From contig CM037864.1 of NCBI GenBank assembly GCA_021292105.1, positions 8,050,635-8,114,634 of the forward strand: a stretch of DNA of 64,000 nt, given 5' to 3'. The notes under the pieces were generated by a model, which saw only the letters and a program-made list of their open reading frames with translations, had not been told where the DNA came from and did no database searches. The stretch is from Anadara kagoshimensis. Lineage: Eukaryota; Mollusca; Bivalvia; Arcoida; Arcidae. The position numbers and the translations under genes were made by a program. This document shows positions 1-12,550 of this stretch, piece after piece. The stretch's first letter is position 1. Each line of letters begins with the position of its first letter.

Positions 1-960
1 TTGATTTTTACCCTACCTGTTTTTATTATTCAAGGGATTTAGGGGTTACGGTGGATTATATAAGTGGGTTTAGGGGTTTTGATATCCGTTCATTCATTGA
101 GTGGGGTATTTTTGTTGTGTAATGCTATTGCCAAATATTGTCTAATTTTACCGCACTGAATTGGGAGAAGTCACATGAAGCGATAAATTGATTGTAAATT
201 TTAACATTATTGTGTAAATAAAACTAAATTTGTTTTCTACACAAACCTGTGTTATGTGGAGTTTGTTTTCAACAATAATTGATGTTTTGATCAAAATATG
301 ACAAATTGATATATGTATGTAAAAAGACGAGTAAAATATTCGTACATGTATATGATTAATTAAAATAAATAAATAAATAATAATAAATAAAAAAAATACC
401 AAACAATTTTTTTTACAACATTTCAGAAATCATTTTGACAAAATACATATGTTATAAGAATAAAGTGATCTTCAAAAATGACACCTTAAATCAAAGAATA
501 TCAGAACAATTAACGGAATTATTAAAATTTGACAGATTTTAGTTTATGTGAATCTTTTAAATGAATGATTGTGAAACTGGGTCAGGACAGATATGTTTTT
601 GGATCACTAAAGTTATGTAAAAAAAAAAGACACCTTACATTCATGAATATGTTAAAAATTAAAGGAATTATTAAGATTTGTCAAATTTAAGTTATGGGGA
701 ATCTTTTTTTATGAATAATTGTAAAACTTTAGTCAGGACGAATGTGTCTTTATTTAAAGTTCAAGTTCAAGCATTACCAATTTAAAAATCTTTTAGTAAC
801 ATTAGATGAACTTTTAGTAACATAAAATTAAGCTTAAAACAAGCATGTACCGTCGTTTACACCTGTTGCACACTAGGTGGTAGCAAATAAGTATTAAAAT
901 TGTCGAAAAGTAGATAAGGCTATTTAGAAATATTTCATATTTTTAAAATCAAAGAAGGGT
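1..960. other. AT-rich non-coding DNA with a duplicated segment
   Basis: No coding signal is seen. A segment of about 110 to 150 bp at about 470..600 recurs at about 620..745 (both contain ACACCTTA, then GGAATTATTAA, then GTCAGGAC). Related pieces appear at 9485..9590 and 24140..24220, so this is a dispersed repeat with two adjacent copies here. Confidence 0.5.
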
Positions 961-1247
961 CATGGTAATACCTGAAATATAGGCCATGAACCCAAATAAA
1001 GTCAAAAGGTCGCATATTGATATTTTTGTAAAAGAGTTGCTTGCAGTTTCGTTTTTTTATTTTTTATTCCATTTATAAACATAAATCATACATTAAAGTC
1101 CTACAAAATGAAAATAGAAGAAAAGGCTATGAAAAATGACCAACAGTGAATCAGAAAATGATTCACCATATTTAGGCCAATGGAAATCAATTACCGGAAG
1201 TAGCAAGAGAAAAAGAAACGTTAAAAACGTATCACGTATTACACTGC

Positions 1248-1338
<91 letters not shown>
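1248..1338. repeat. (TC)n followed by (CA)n microsatellite
   Basis: An uninterrupted TC run is followed by TGTGA and then a CA run. The open frames that cross it on both strands are products of the repeat. Confidence 0.95.
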
Positions 1339-1340
<2 letters not shown>

Positions 1341-1885
1341 TCAAAAACCAAAAATACGAATCCATGTCCAAATCACAATCACACAAAGAAAAACTAAAGC
1401 ATTGAAACTAGAAAATTAAGTAAAACGCGTGAATTTCCTTCAGAAAGTGAGGCTGGTTGCTGCGAAGGAACGATACATATCAGGAACATAGCTGCATACA
1501 TGTACGTCCCGGACTTATTTCGACAAGGGCGTCGTTTTATTGAGTGGAGGGGAGTGTAATGCAGTAATGTTGTTTTACGCCATAGTCAAATATTCTTTCA
1601 CTTCTCTGTAAAAGGCGCCATCTGTGGACAGGAAAACAAACTAGACAGTTTTAATGAAGCATATAAACTTACAACATATTGAACATGTCGTCATCATTTA
1701 TCTGTTTATTACATGTATATGTGACGAGTCGTTTTGCCGAGTATAGACAAAAAAACAGAGTCTCAAATGTAAAGATTTAATCAGGTTGAAAAGAATGTAT
1801 TAAATTAGGGGAAATCATGCAGTTATGACCGTATGGCGGTCGGTATTGAAAATTTAATTGTAACTAAGTTATTGCCATGTGCGCT

Positions 1886-1917
<32 letters not shown>

Positions 1918-1936
1918 ATGCCAAGCGCGGCGTACA

Positions 1937-2161
1937 AAATACAGACCTTTCGAAAGTTTATCATTACGCTTACGAACTAGTGCCGAATCGGTAGCTCATT
2001 TCAGACACTGGTAAACTATATACACCACCAGCTTTTCAGTAGTTCCTATATTTCTCTCGACAGGTTTTTGGTCTTTGGCTTATCATATCTCGGTCAATCG
2101 TCAGCCTAGGTTCGACTCCTTTTCGTTAGCTCAATGTTAAATTTTCGACAGGTCTGTACCG
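1937..2161. mobile_element. Tc1/mariner-type MITE, copy A1
   Basis: The ends are inverted copies of ACAGACCTKTCGAAAGTTT and AAATTTTCGACAGGTCTGT. The inner sequence has the family's GCCGAATCGG and AGCTCA motifs. It has no coding capacity. Confidence 0.7.
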
Positions 2162-2304
2162 CGCATCAAAGTAATATGACCTTGTCAATTTTCTGTTGGT
2201 ATCAACCTTACATCTTGAAATGATATCCCTTATCAAATGGGGATATCAGAAAAATTAAGAATTATCATAAAGTTTTTGGGCCATAAACTAAAAAACAACT
2301 ATGT

Positions 2305-2800
2305 ACTACAGTACAGACCTGTCGAAAGTTTAACACTGAGCTATCGAAAAGGAGTCTAAGTCCGGATGTCGAGTGGCCGAGATACAGAAAACAGACTTGA
2401 TATAGATGCAAGTAAATTTAATGAATTAGGATTTCCCGCAGGCAGGTTTTTTTAAATATAATTTACACTTATGTTCAAAGGGCAATAACTCCCAGGAAGA
2501 TGAGCAAACCTACTTGGGCTAACGATATACCCATCTCCGATCAATCTTGATGCTTTGCACCAAGTTTCGTGAAATAGTGCTTCATAGTTTTGGAGAATTT
2601 GCACAGACAAGAATTTTGGATGGAAGAAAAGGAGGACGAAAACTCAAATTTAATTCCCCTCTTTCTTCAAAGGTAGGGGATAAAAAGAGATGTCGGAACC
2701 CTGTCGAGATACAGGCCGAGTTGGGCTACCGATTTGATACCAAATAAACCATAACTCGTTAGCTTATTGTTAAACTTTCGATAGGTCTGTACATACTGTA
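2305..2800. mobile_element. MITE copy A2 with an internal insertion
   Basis: Left end TACAGTACAGACCTGTCG and right end TTTCGATAGGTCTGTACATACTGTA match the A family, but this copy is about twice the usual 220 bp. The extra sequence at about 2400..2690 contains GGGCAATAACTCC and looks like another interspersed repeat inserted into the MITE. Confidence 0.65.
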
Positions 2801-3229
2801 TGTTTTAAACATTGGGCATTAAAACCTCCATCATGTTTATTCACAATGATCGGAGAATGATACCATCAGTCGTCATATTTGTGTGAACAAATTTTTGTGA
2901 TAAAATCGTTTTTAAATCCTTTGTATTGGGGTATAAAACATTCGATAAGGGTATAGGGTTACATTATAAAAAACGTAAACAGTGATATCAGATTTTTTGT
3001 CATAATTTAAAAAAAAATACAAATTGACGTCAGGTATTTTTAAAATAAAGTTATGGTTATCGAGTTATCAGTATCTCAGTTTGTATTCATATTGCATCTT
3101 CTCACCTAACCCTCGGTATTTGGAAATGAAGTCACAGGTCCTTCGGAAGAGACCTTAAAATTATCCCGGTAGTTTAATGGCTTCCTTGCACATTGGCAAG
3201 CTGAGCACACTCCATCGGTCAACACTTCA

Positions 3230-4150
3230 TATCAGAAATAGTAAGCTATTTGGTTTACATTATTAGCTATTATGGTTCTGGTCCATCAAACAAGAGATGG
3301 TAAGCTATTTGAAATATAACTTTCGCTGTGGTTCTGGTCAACGAATAAGAGATGGTAAGCTATTTGGCTTACACTATTAGCTTTAGTTCTGGTTCATGAA
3401 ACAAGAGGTGGATTATAATATTAGCTTTAGTTCTGGTTCATGAAACAAGAGGTGAATTATAATATTAGCTTTGGTTCTGGTTCATGAAACAAGAGGTGGA
3501 TTATAATATTAGCTTTGGTTCTGGTTCATGAAGCAAGAGGTGGATTATAATATTAGCTTTGGTTCTGGGTCAGGAAACAAGAGGTGGATTATAATATTAG
3601 CTTTGGTTCTGGGTCAGGAAACAAGAGGTGGATTATAATATTAGCTTTGGTTCTGGTTCATGAAACAAGAGGTGGATTATAATATTAGCTTTGGTTCTGG
3701 TTCATGAAGCAAGAGGTGGATTATAATATTAGCTTTGGTTCTGGGTCAGGAAACAGAGGTGGATTATAATATTAGCTTTGGTTCTGGGTCAGGAAACAAG
3801 AGGTGATTATAATATTAGCTTTGGTTCTGGGTCAGGAACAAGAGGTGGATTATAAATTAGCTTTGGTTCTGGTTCATGAAGCAAGAGGTGGATTATAATA
3901 TTAGCTTTGGTTCTGGGTCAGGAAACAAGAGGTGGGTTATAATATTAGCTTTGGTTCTGATTCATGAAACAAGAGGTGAATTATAATATTAGCTTTGGTT
4001 CTGATTCATGAAACAAGAGGTGGATTATAATATAAGCTTTGGTTCTGGTTCATGAAACAAGAGGTGAATTATAATATTAGGTTTGGTTCTGGTTCATGAA
4101 GCTGGAGATGATGAGCTATTTGGCTTACAATATTAGCTATAGTTCTGGTT
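3230..4150. repeat. 44-bp minisatellite
   Basis: About 17 to 20 imperfect copies of a 44-bp unit read GAAACAAGAGGTGGATTATA then ATATTAGCTTTGGTTCTGGTTCAT. The first units, before 3390, are longer and carry an extra AGCTATTTGGCTTACA block. Variant units (GGGTCAGG versus GGTTCATG) alternate in a higher-order pattern. Confidence 0.9.
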
Positions 4151-4649
4151 CTGGAAACATTTTTATAACTCTCTAAATCATATGTAAAAAGGCCCTTAAA
4201 GATGCATGCGTACTAATAAAAAATACAACGCATGAATTAGAATAAATAAATCATCCGATATTTATCCGTGATAAGAATTTATATAAAGTGGTGATGATGA
4301 TAGCCTGGAATTTTCTCCTTTTAAAACGCAAAAAACATACAAACATGAAAATGACCTACATAAAACAGGGTTGAATGGCAACAACATTTATATTTGATAA
4401 CCATCTGTCTTACATAGTTTCATATTCTATTCTTTGTTATGTTTACAACAAATAGACTATAATTATTAAAACCTCATTTTATTGGAAGTTAAATTTAGAA
4501 GGTTAGCACATACACATACATATAGTGGATGAAGGTTGAGAATGCTGGTAAATCGAGCTTTTTTTTTGGTGTGATTCATACGCCGAGTGAGCTCTCTATT
4601 TAGATTCTGTAATTATCTGATGATTAAAAATAAATTAAATTTGAAAAGA

Positions 4650-4688
<39 letters not shown>

Positions 4689-4997
4689 TTATTGATTGAT
4701 TAATTGAATGTAGTTTTACGTCCAATTCAAGAATATTCCACTCATGCGCATTCGTCACCAGTTATAAGTTGAGGTAACAGATTTTGACTTTTGCTGTGCA
4801 CTCAGACTGGGAGAATGTGTTGGGTGGGTTCTTTAACTCGCCATGCCTGAAGGTTTCTTCCGAAGAAAACTATGACTTTATTTGTAAATGCCGAGTGCTA
4901 GGCGAAAAAATAGTGTCTTGGCCAGACCCGGCCGGGGCTCGAACCTACAACCTTACACATACGGAGAGAGCACTCTACCAACTGAGCTATCGTTATG
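4650..4997 (-). mobile_element. tRNA-derived SINE (minus orientation)
   Basis: Read on the - strand, a tRNA-like head ends at about 4995 with an A box (TAGCTCAGTTGGTAGAGTG type) and a B box (GGTTCGAGCCC type). It is followed by a body and a (TCAA)n/(ATCA)n tail, seen here as TTGATTGATT at 4651..4686. The 9949..10278 copy has the same head and tail. Confidence 0.75.
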
Positions 4998-5047
4998 GCA
5001 AATTGCAATAGAGTGTAAATGCTGTTTTGAATTTGACATACAGATAG

Positions 5048-5049
5048 AG

Positions 5050-5108
<59 letters not shown>
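5048..5108. repeat. (GA)n microsatellite
   Basis: A long GAGAGA run, interrupted once near its start. Confidence 0.95.
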
Positions 5109-5112
<4 letters not shown>

Positions 5113-5734
5113 GTTTTTTGTTTTTTTGTTTTTTTGGAATTCAGAGCTCCTACTGAAATCTAATTTGTTATCAATGATTGAAGAAACAGGAATAAATAGT
5201 CCCATAGCTCTTTAACAATCCCTAATAGCTCCCATTACATTTTCGACTGCATAAAAAGCAGTGCCATGCTTAATAACAGTAACGACTCTTTTTACAAGCA
5301 TGCAATATGTTGTTGGTCAATGAAACATGGCCAATTACGACCAAATGAATAATTTTGGCAAAAAAAAAAAAAAAAAAAAAAACAAATGGACACATCTGTC
5401 TCTACTGAACCCTCAGCACCACCAGAAATAGGATGTACCTGATGCGACAGGGTCAAGCTGCCAACCATAGTGACAGATCATCCTACTACAGATTCACAGG
5501 CAGCAGGTCACCATATTTAAAAAGGACAGACAAGACTACGGTAGAATACAGAGAGGCACTCAAGAATATTTCACTTATAAGTTATATCGATCCGTCGCCA
5601 GATATAGACGAAGGTGCAGAAATTTTGCTTGTGTTTGTGTTGATGACATATCTTACAGCAGAGTTTTAATCGTGCATGTTCACAGTGACATAGGAGCTCG
5701 TTTGTTTTAAGTTTGCATTCAAAAATCGTGACTC

Positions 5735-5850
5735 TTCCATTTATTAATGCCGAGTGCTTGACGAATGAACAGTCAATGCCCACTTTTATGTCTTGGGTCA
5801 AAACCGGTCGGGGTTCGAACCCACGTTCTCTAACTTACGGAACGAGCACT
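5735..5850 (-). mobile_element. SINE head fragment
   Basis: This is a second minus-strand copy of the tRNA-like head, with B box GGGTTCGAACCC and a decayed A box. The body is partial. Confidence 0.55.
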
Positions 5851-5865
5851 ATACCAATCAAAAAC

Positions 5866-6115
5866 AAACGAATCACAATCCAGAAGCAAAGTAAAAATTT
5901 TGGAACTGACAAGTCAGGTTAGACACGTGAACTTCCACCAGAGAAGTGAGGCCAGGTGCTCCGAAAGGGTTAGCACTTCCTGTTTAGCTTGCTACACCCG
6001 CCACGTGTAATCAAAATTGTGTGAAAGGAACATGGAACTATTTGACGTAATATATCCAGGGCAATCCTGGACACAGGACACTTATCAACAATGCTGTGAT
6101 GACGGCCATAAAAAT
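5866..6115 (+). mobile_element. Long-TIR element family B, one end
   Basis: The segment runs from AATCACAATCCAGAAGCAAAG through GTGAACTTCCACCAG, CCACGTGTAATCAAAATTGTG and AAAGGAACATGGAACTA. The same sequence recurs in both orientations through the window. Full elements at 52119..52829 and 54955..55470 show that it is the terminal part of an inverted-repeat element. Confidence 0.65.
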
Positions 6116-6492
6116 GTCTGAGGGCCTTGAGCTACCGCAGTAGTACAAATATATCGAGGGGGCATTGTGTTTCATTGAGACAATGAGTGAGGTGGTTAAT
6201 ATTTTGAGTAACATCATAATGAAGTTTTACTTTGTAGCCGTTATTTAACTAAGCAGTACTACATCAATTGATGTATTATTTAGAAAGTAAATGGTCTTTG
6301 AGAGATAATTAAAAACGTATTACAAACCTGAAAATGTGATCTTAATTTATATTTTCTGAGAACCCACCCCTTAATGTCCATTCTTCTTTGCCGACATTAT
6401 TCCACTTTGTTGAACATACTATATTTTTTACAGCTACTTAGGTCATAATTAACACACACAACATTGTTAAACCAATAATTACATTCACCTTA

Positions 6493-6716
6493 AGTATAGG
6501 CCTGTCGAAAGTTCGACACTGAGCTCGAACTAACGAAAAGGAGTCGAGATTCGGCCGTCGAGCGGCTGAAATATGGATAGGCGGTGTCCAAAAAGCTACT
6601 GAGAGATAGATAGCAGCTGCCAAGAAGTTATTGAGATACAGCTAACCGGGGATCGAGATGGGCTGTCGATTTGCTGCAAATTCGTTAAACTTTCAATAAG
6701 CCTGTATTGTATACTA
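6493..6716. mobile_element. Tc1/mariner-type MITE, copy A3
   Basis: The inverted ends AGGCCTGTCGAAAGTTCGACACT and TTAAACTTTCAATAAGCCTGTA flank the family's inner motifs. Confidence 0.7.
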
Positions 6717-6799
6717 TAGGTATTGATTTTTATACCTTCTTGATTTCCTACATGCATTGTTTATGTAAAATGAAATTGATTTGTCAGAATCTTTTATTG

Positions 6800-7110
6800 A
6801 AGTTGAGTAATGACATTTTACGCCCGAAGAGGAGTAATGGTGTTTTATGCTCAGTCAAGATTATTTCATTTATATCGAGTTGATCAATTCTTAAATGGTG
6901 GTGGAAACTAGAGTGGCCTGAGAAAACTACCGACCTTTGGCACTTTTACAAAAGATTTAAGATATATTTTGGAACTCAGTAGCTGGGTATTGCTTTTCAC
7001 TGGACATATAGCCAGCTCGGGGTAGTTCCTACTGTGGAAACATTTCCGAATTCGGTTTGCTGCTTATCGGTGATGTACTCCACATAGTTAGGTTTCTTCA
7101 AATATTCGAA
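6800..7110. mobile_element. SINE body fragment
   Basis: The pattern GGAGTAATGGTGTTTTATGC, then TTTCATTTATATCGAG, then GAGAAAACTACCGACCTT matches the body of the SINE at 19675..19895. No tRNA head is recognised. Confidence 0.45.
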
Positions 7111-7829
7111 GAACTGACCACATTAGACTAAGTGAAGTAACAATGATTTTGGGTGGTGGGGATATTTCTAGGATTTAAAAACGAAACATTGTATTGTTTA
7201 AATGGTTAATTAGTTATATGTATTTTTAAACGCTTTGAAAATTGGAAAATTGTTTAATAGAAAACCTGGAAAAGTTAAGGAACTCTTGTCTAGCTAACTA
7301 CACCCTTCCCGTGAAATCAAAATTAAAAATGAAAGGAACAAGGAACTTGAGAAGGTCAAATATATCCAGGAATTTTTAAATACAAGGACATCAAATTTAT
7401 CAACAATATTATGAATATTAAGAAATACCATGCTGACATCTTAAACAGTTGACATTATCAACTTTTCAAACAAAGACTTCATTATTGATATATACATAAA
7501 CCATATTCGATATTGAGAAAAATTGAGTAAACCGAAATCAACGAACATTTTCATCACGGGTTTTCATAATTATCGATTATATGTCAAATTGATGAAATGT
7601 ACACTAGCATGTTTAACAATCTATTTCAAACATTCTACCCGGGTGATTTAATTAGAGAGAATTATATCAACATCAATAATTAATGAATAGAAAGAAAAAT
7701 AAAACAGCTAAAACTAGAATAGACCTTTATCGTAAGATTAACACTTACTCTGATAAAGAAATCGGAACATTCTGATGTAAGTAATGATTACATATACAAT
7801 AATATTTACAATACTAATAATATAATTTT

Positions 7830-7831
<2 letters not shown>

Positions 7832-7888
<57 letters not shown>
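7832..7888. repeat. (CA)n and (CT)n microsatellite
   Basis: An ACACAC run passes directly into a CTCTCT run. An (AAT)n run follows at 8090..8115. Confidence 0.9.
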
Positions 7889-7892
<4 letters not shown>

Positions 7893-8389
7893 CAAAACGA
7901 TATAATAGAATTCGGGCAAGGTAATTGTTAATATTTTGGTAAAATCTAATGTTGAAACATTTTGTAGTGGCACCAGTAAATCGTATACTAGTACATGTAA
8001 TATTTATCCCATTGCCCCTGATGCCTGTCCAAAGTCGGGATGGGGTTCCAATATCGCATGTCTTCATATGCTTTTATTATGTCTTTGGAATAATAATAAT
8101 AATAATAATAATAATATATTAATTGCTGGACATTAATTAAGTAAATATCGATTTTTTTTTAAAAATATCTTATTTTATTTTAATGTAAGCACAATCTCTA
8201 CTACATTTAACACATAATTGTTCCGCAGAAACGTTATTGAGTACCACGTGGTACAATTGCAAACTGTACACTGGCGAACTCTATTTTTTACCGTATATTC
8301 AACCCGGAAATGATGTACAATAAAAACCCTTTCGACAAAGTAATAGTATATAGTCATTTTATTTTATGCAATAAAGCTACATAACGAGT

Positions 8390-8530
8390 ACCTGAGTACT
8401 TTAGCGACAAGGAAAACATTTATTGTTGTAAAATAAAATAATTTATTTAATTTCTTAACCGGGTACCTTAGTACAGTCGAACTATCAGGCTGATCAAAAC
8501 AAATAGTGGGATTACTCAACATGAGACAAG
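8390..8530 (+). repeat. Dispersed repeat, inverted partner of 12415..12550
   Basis: TTCTTAACCGGGTACCTTAG, GCTGATCAAAACAA and GTGGGATTACTCAAC match the reverse complement of about 12415..12550. The two lie about 4 kb apart in inverted orientation. Confidence 0.6.
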
Positions 8531-8769
8531 TAACCCTTGTCATGGCTGTGTTACTTTAGGGATTTCAGCAGATCTACACAATAAACATAGAATTTCTCTT
8601 TGTGTGTTTTTGTTTAAATTAATTAATTTTGTTACAGATTACGGATCACAGCGCTTCTCACCGCCTAAGTGTGAGAAAGTTTGTCAGTTCGCTTGCAACA
8701 GGTTTGGTTACCTTAATCATGCAAAAAAAAAAAAAAAAAAAAAAAAAAACCAATGCTTAACTGGCCGTC

Positions 8770-8982
8770 TCAATATAAGTGAAATTGGGTCCTTCGAAAG
8801 AGACCATAAAAACCTATGCTTCGTATAACGACAGGCAATGCATGTTATAGAAACCTCCCAGCTCATTGTCTAGAGTGCACCTCAAAGATAAAACATTCTG
8901 GCAATTCACCTACAGCTGGTGATGTCTCGATATAAGAGAGATTTTCTTGACGGTGACGTAAAATACCATTCAATCAATCAAT
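8770..8982 (+). mobile_element. SINE 3' fragment
   Basis: Shares GTCCTTCGAAAGAGACC, ACGACAGGCA and CAGCTGGTGATGTCTCGAT with the complete copy at 9949..10278, and ends in the same CATTCAATCAATCAAT tail. Confidence 0.65.
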
Positions 8983-9068
8983 ACAAGTGAAATACTATTT
9001 ACTGGGTACAACACCATCCTCCGATTTCACTAAGATTTGCATTAACTTAAATCTTGCAACCTTTGACT

Positions 9069-9229
9069 AATAGAATCTATCACAACTTGTAGTGTCAGAT
9101 AGGGAAATCTCAACCCAAGTTCTAATATATTTGGTCCAGAACGAGGCTTGCCGAGTTCTGGACAAAATTTATTAGAATGAAGGTTGGGATTTCCTTATCT
9201 GGCAGTACAAGTAGTGATTGATTCTATTT
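9069..9229. mobile_element. Palindromic MITE (family D)
   Basis: The left arm (AATAGAATCTATCACAACTT onwards) is repeated in inverted form at the right (ending GTAGTGATTGATTCTATT). The arms are about 48 bp and about 85% alike around a short centre. No other copy was noticed. Confidence 0.6.
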
Positions 9230-9948
9230 TTTGCACCAGAAACTATAATTTTTCAATTTAAAATCAATTACAACTTTCGAAACACCTCTGGCTTTGTTGA
9301 TAAAATTTTGCGGGAAAAACAGCGTGTAGGCTATTTTGCACAGGGGGGTACAAGATAGAAATATCTTGCACCTCTTTTTTATGGATTTTTCTATCTGGGG
9401 TGCAAGAAAACATTTTATGGTACTGCTAATAAAAAGGTCCATCCAAATTAGAACATGAATGCAATAAGCGTAAAATCATCTTTACAATGACACCTTAAAT
9501 TCATGATTATCTTAAAATTAAAATTTTTTATTAAGATTTGAAATTTTGATAGATTTAAGCTAAGGGATGATTGTGAAAATGACAGTCAAAAGTAATGAGA
9601 TTGTATTACACGAAGGTTATCTCCTATTTAGATCTTGTAATACAATAATGTTACAATTTGTCAATTTATCTGAAGTTTTTCATCATTTTGATAGATACTA
9701 CCTAATTACTTCTTTATTACAGCATTGTAATGAAGTTTTTATCTTTTAATTACTCGACAAATGTGTAAAAAATATCTTCATTTTCGTCTTGTCATCTATA
9801 AATTAATATGTCACTTTATTTTACGCCTGTGTGTTCGTTAGTAAAACGTTACCAACAAAACTTAATGGCACGAAATTCCAATTTTAAATTGTTCTTAGAC
9901 CTGTACTCAAAGGTATAGGACGAAGTGTATCAGTACCGACATATCTGC

Positions 9949-10278
9949 TACTATTGTAGCTCAATTGGTAGAGTGCTCGATTCGTTTGTAATAAGTCGTG
10001 GGTTTGAATCCCGGTCGGATCTGTTTTATGACCAAGACTTGAAAAAGGCAGTGACTGTTTTTCGCCATGCGATCGACATTTGAAAATGAAAGTTCCTTTG
10101 AAGGAGTCCCTAAAACCGATGCCCCTGTGTCACGACAGGCATAAGATGTTAAAGAACCTTTCCTGCACAATGCCCTTAGCGCAATTGTAAAAATTTCTGA
10201 CACTTCCCCTATAGCTGGTGACGTCTCGATGTAATTGAAATATTCTTGACTGGGGCGTTAAAACTCCATTCAATCAAT
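9949..10278 (+). mobile_element. Complete tRNA-derived SINE
   Basis: The head carries an RNA polymerase III A box (TAGCTCAATTGGTAGAGTG) and B box (GGTTTGAATCCC). A body of about 200 bp follows, with a 3' end reading TCTTGACTGGGGCGTTAAAA then CATTCAATCAAT. Length, promoter boxes and short repeated tail are those of a mollusc SINE. Several other copies or fragments are present in the window. Confidence 0.8.
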
Positions 10279-10611
10279 TTGTTTTGTAGCTTATAAATGG
10301 TTGTGACATAAAGCGTGTCGCCTACAATGGTTGTGACATAACTTAGTTAGTAAGTGGACAAATAATTTTGTGCATTTTTATAAAAAGCATTAAAACACCT
10401 AAAAATGCAGAGAAAAAAAACTATTACAATTTATTGTAACATGACCCGTGGTTTTCTTCATATGAAACACTAAGAAAGCCAACCGTAAAACGATATACCA
10501 ATGGCTATTTTATTTTACTGACGTACTTCCTTACGCAATTGTGACGTCATACTACGTGCCCCGAACAATGATTGTGGCATAAGTCTCTTTCATGAATTTA
10601 TTTAACAAAAA

Positions 10612-10880
10612 GGTTTATGGCTGTTATCACAGTATTGTTAATAAGTTTGATGTTTCTGTGTCCAGGATTGCTCTGGATATATTTGACGTTCCATAGTTCC
10701 ATGTTCCTTTCCATTAATTTTGATTACACTCGATTTGGTGTAGCTAGCTAAACATAGGTGCTTACCCTCCCTGAGCAACCGGCCCCACTTCACTGGTGGA
10801 AGTTCACGTGTTAAGCCTAACTTGTCAATTTCTTTTTTTTTTTTTACTTTGCCTTTGGATTGTGATTTGTGTGGGTTTTT
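10612..10880 (-). mobile_element. Long-TIR element family B, one end
   Basis: Reverse complement of the 5866..6115 segment, including TTTGACGTTCCATAGTTCC, GTAGCTAGCTAAACA and GGTGGAAGTTCACGTG. Confidence 0.65.
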
Positions 10881-11144
10881 TTTATTATATCAATGGATGT
10901 AGTCTGAACAGTCTCTATATATCTGTATGACGTATTCCCACGCTGATTGATTTGACGTTTTTCACATTTTGTAATGACGTCATGTCGAGACCGCCACACT
11001 GCTGACTTGGAAAATGCAGTTACAGTTGTAAATATTTTGATATGTAACATCCCATATAAATTGCCAGCAAAAAGAAATGTCATTTCTGAAATGGAAAATG
11101 TGAGACGGCAATAAAATAAATTTTCATAAATATTGTAAATATAA

Positions 11145-11270
11145 GAAATAAGGTTATTCTCCAACATCCTTATGAATTGCAGAAAAGGCGAAGCCTTTTG
11201 TGCAAAAATTTGAGACAGCTCACAATTATACTTTGCAAGTTCATAAAGACATTGGAAAATTACCTTATTT
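11145..11270. mobile_element. Palindromic MITE (family C), copy 1
   Basis: Inverted ends AAATAAGGTTATTCTCCAA and TTGGAAAATTACCTTATTT enclose GCAAGTTCATAAAGAC-type arms. A close second copy lies at 63014..63165. Confidence 0.7.
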
Positions 11271-11527
11271 CTTAAGCACTGTGTTTTAAATGTTGCTGAT
11301 ATACCATTTTTGTTATTTTTTTTACAATGTATGGTATATTGTTACATGATACGACCGTCTCGTTTTAAACCGGCACTTAAATATGCAAATTCATCAGTAA
11401 TTCATGTTTTCGCGTCTTTAATATGATATATCAGTAAAACGATAAGTACTGTATTATGTGAGAAGGAATTTGGATATTCTATCCCGGTGTTTAAATAAAT
11501 AATATCCGAGCTATATTTATTTCGACA

Positions 11528-11744
11528 TATACAGTACAGAGCTGTCGAATGTATAACACTGAGCTAACGAAATGGCGTCGAAACTCTGCCGAGATATAGT
11601 TAACTTGTGACCGAAAAGCTCCCTAAAGAGATAGATAACAAATGCCAAGATATTGCGAACCAGGGGTCCAATCTGAGTTGCCGATTTAATTAGCACTAAT
11701 TTATTAGGTTAGTGTTAAACTTTCGACAGGTCTGTACTGTACAT
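11528..11744. mobile_element. Tc1/mariner-type MITE, copy A4
   Basis: TA then CAGTACAGAGCTGTCGAATG at the left and CTTTCGACAGGTCTGTACTG then TA at the right. The flanking TA dinucleotides and CAGT ends are those of Tc1/mariner elements. Confidence 0.8.
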
Positions 11745-11944
11745 AAATGCCATCATGTTGTTGTCTAGACGTAATACATATATGTCCTTAACAATCTGGT
11801 GGTGCAGCAAAGTGTCTTTATGAATAGGTGCACGAGTCTAAACCGCGTAAGTAGTTCCAGCAAGTCTATTTGTAACGAATATAGCGTAAAACGGCGTGAT
11901 TACATTTTTTGCCAGTTTCTCAACGTTCTAAGGATTTTACTCGT

Positions 11945-12260
11945 TCAAAAAAAAATAATAATAAGAAAAAAAATAAAATAAAATAAAATGAATTAAAATT
12001 AAATTAAATTAAATTAAATTAAATTAAAAATAAAATGAAGTAAAATATTTAAAAAGAGGACACGACATATAGATTTGTGTAAGTTTGATTTTTTCGTGTA
12101 ATGGGTTTGCATGACCATGTTATATAACTTTAAACAAGACTTTATATTAAACAATAAATAAAAAAATAATTGAATAATATAATATAAATGAAATAAAAAT
12201 GAAAATAAAATGAAATAAAATAAAATTAAATAACTTAGGATCGACAAGAAAAATATAGAC
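11945..12260. other. AT-rich low-complexity DNA
   Basis: Runs of AAAAT, AATTA and AAATAAAATG simple patterns. The open frame on the - strand here is compositional, and no gene is seen. Confidence 0.7.
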
Positions 12261-12414
12261 AAATGTTTATTCCAGGGATTAAGCTATCCAATCACATCAG
12301 ACCAATACGATACCAAACATTTTTACAGAAACATAAACAGAACTTGAATGTTTATTGTGTAGGTCAATGTTGTTTGCCTTTAACAATGACACGATGAGGC
12401 TATCTTGCCTCAAG

Positions 12415-12550
12415 TTGAATAATCCCACAACTTGTTTTGATCAGTCTGGATCTGATAGTACGGCTGCACTAAGGTACGTCACCCGGTTAAGAAATTAAAT
12501 AAATAATTTCATTTCAGAACAATAAATGTTTTCAATATTTTTTCTTTCTT
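12415..12550 (-). repeat. Dispersed repeat, inverted partner of 8390..8530
   Basis: Contains AATAATCCCACAACTTGTTT, TGATCAGTCTGGATCTGA and CACCCGGTTAAGAAATTAAA, the reverse complement of the 8.4-kb copy. Confidence 0.6.

Noticed and set aside
1093-1405. Open frames on both strands across 1093..1405
   Set aside because: Carried by the (TC)n(CA)n microsatellite.
9949-10025. A functional tRNA gene
   Set aside because: A and B boxes are good, but the sequence continues into a SINE body and tail, and the acceptor ends do not pair as in a mature tRNA.
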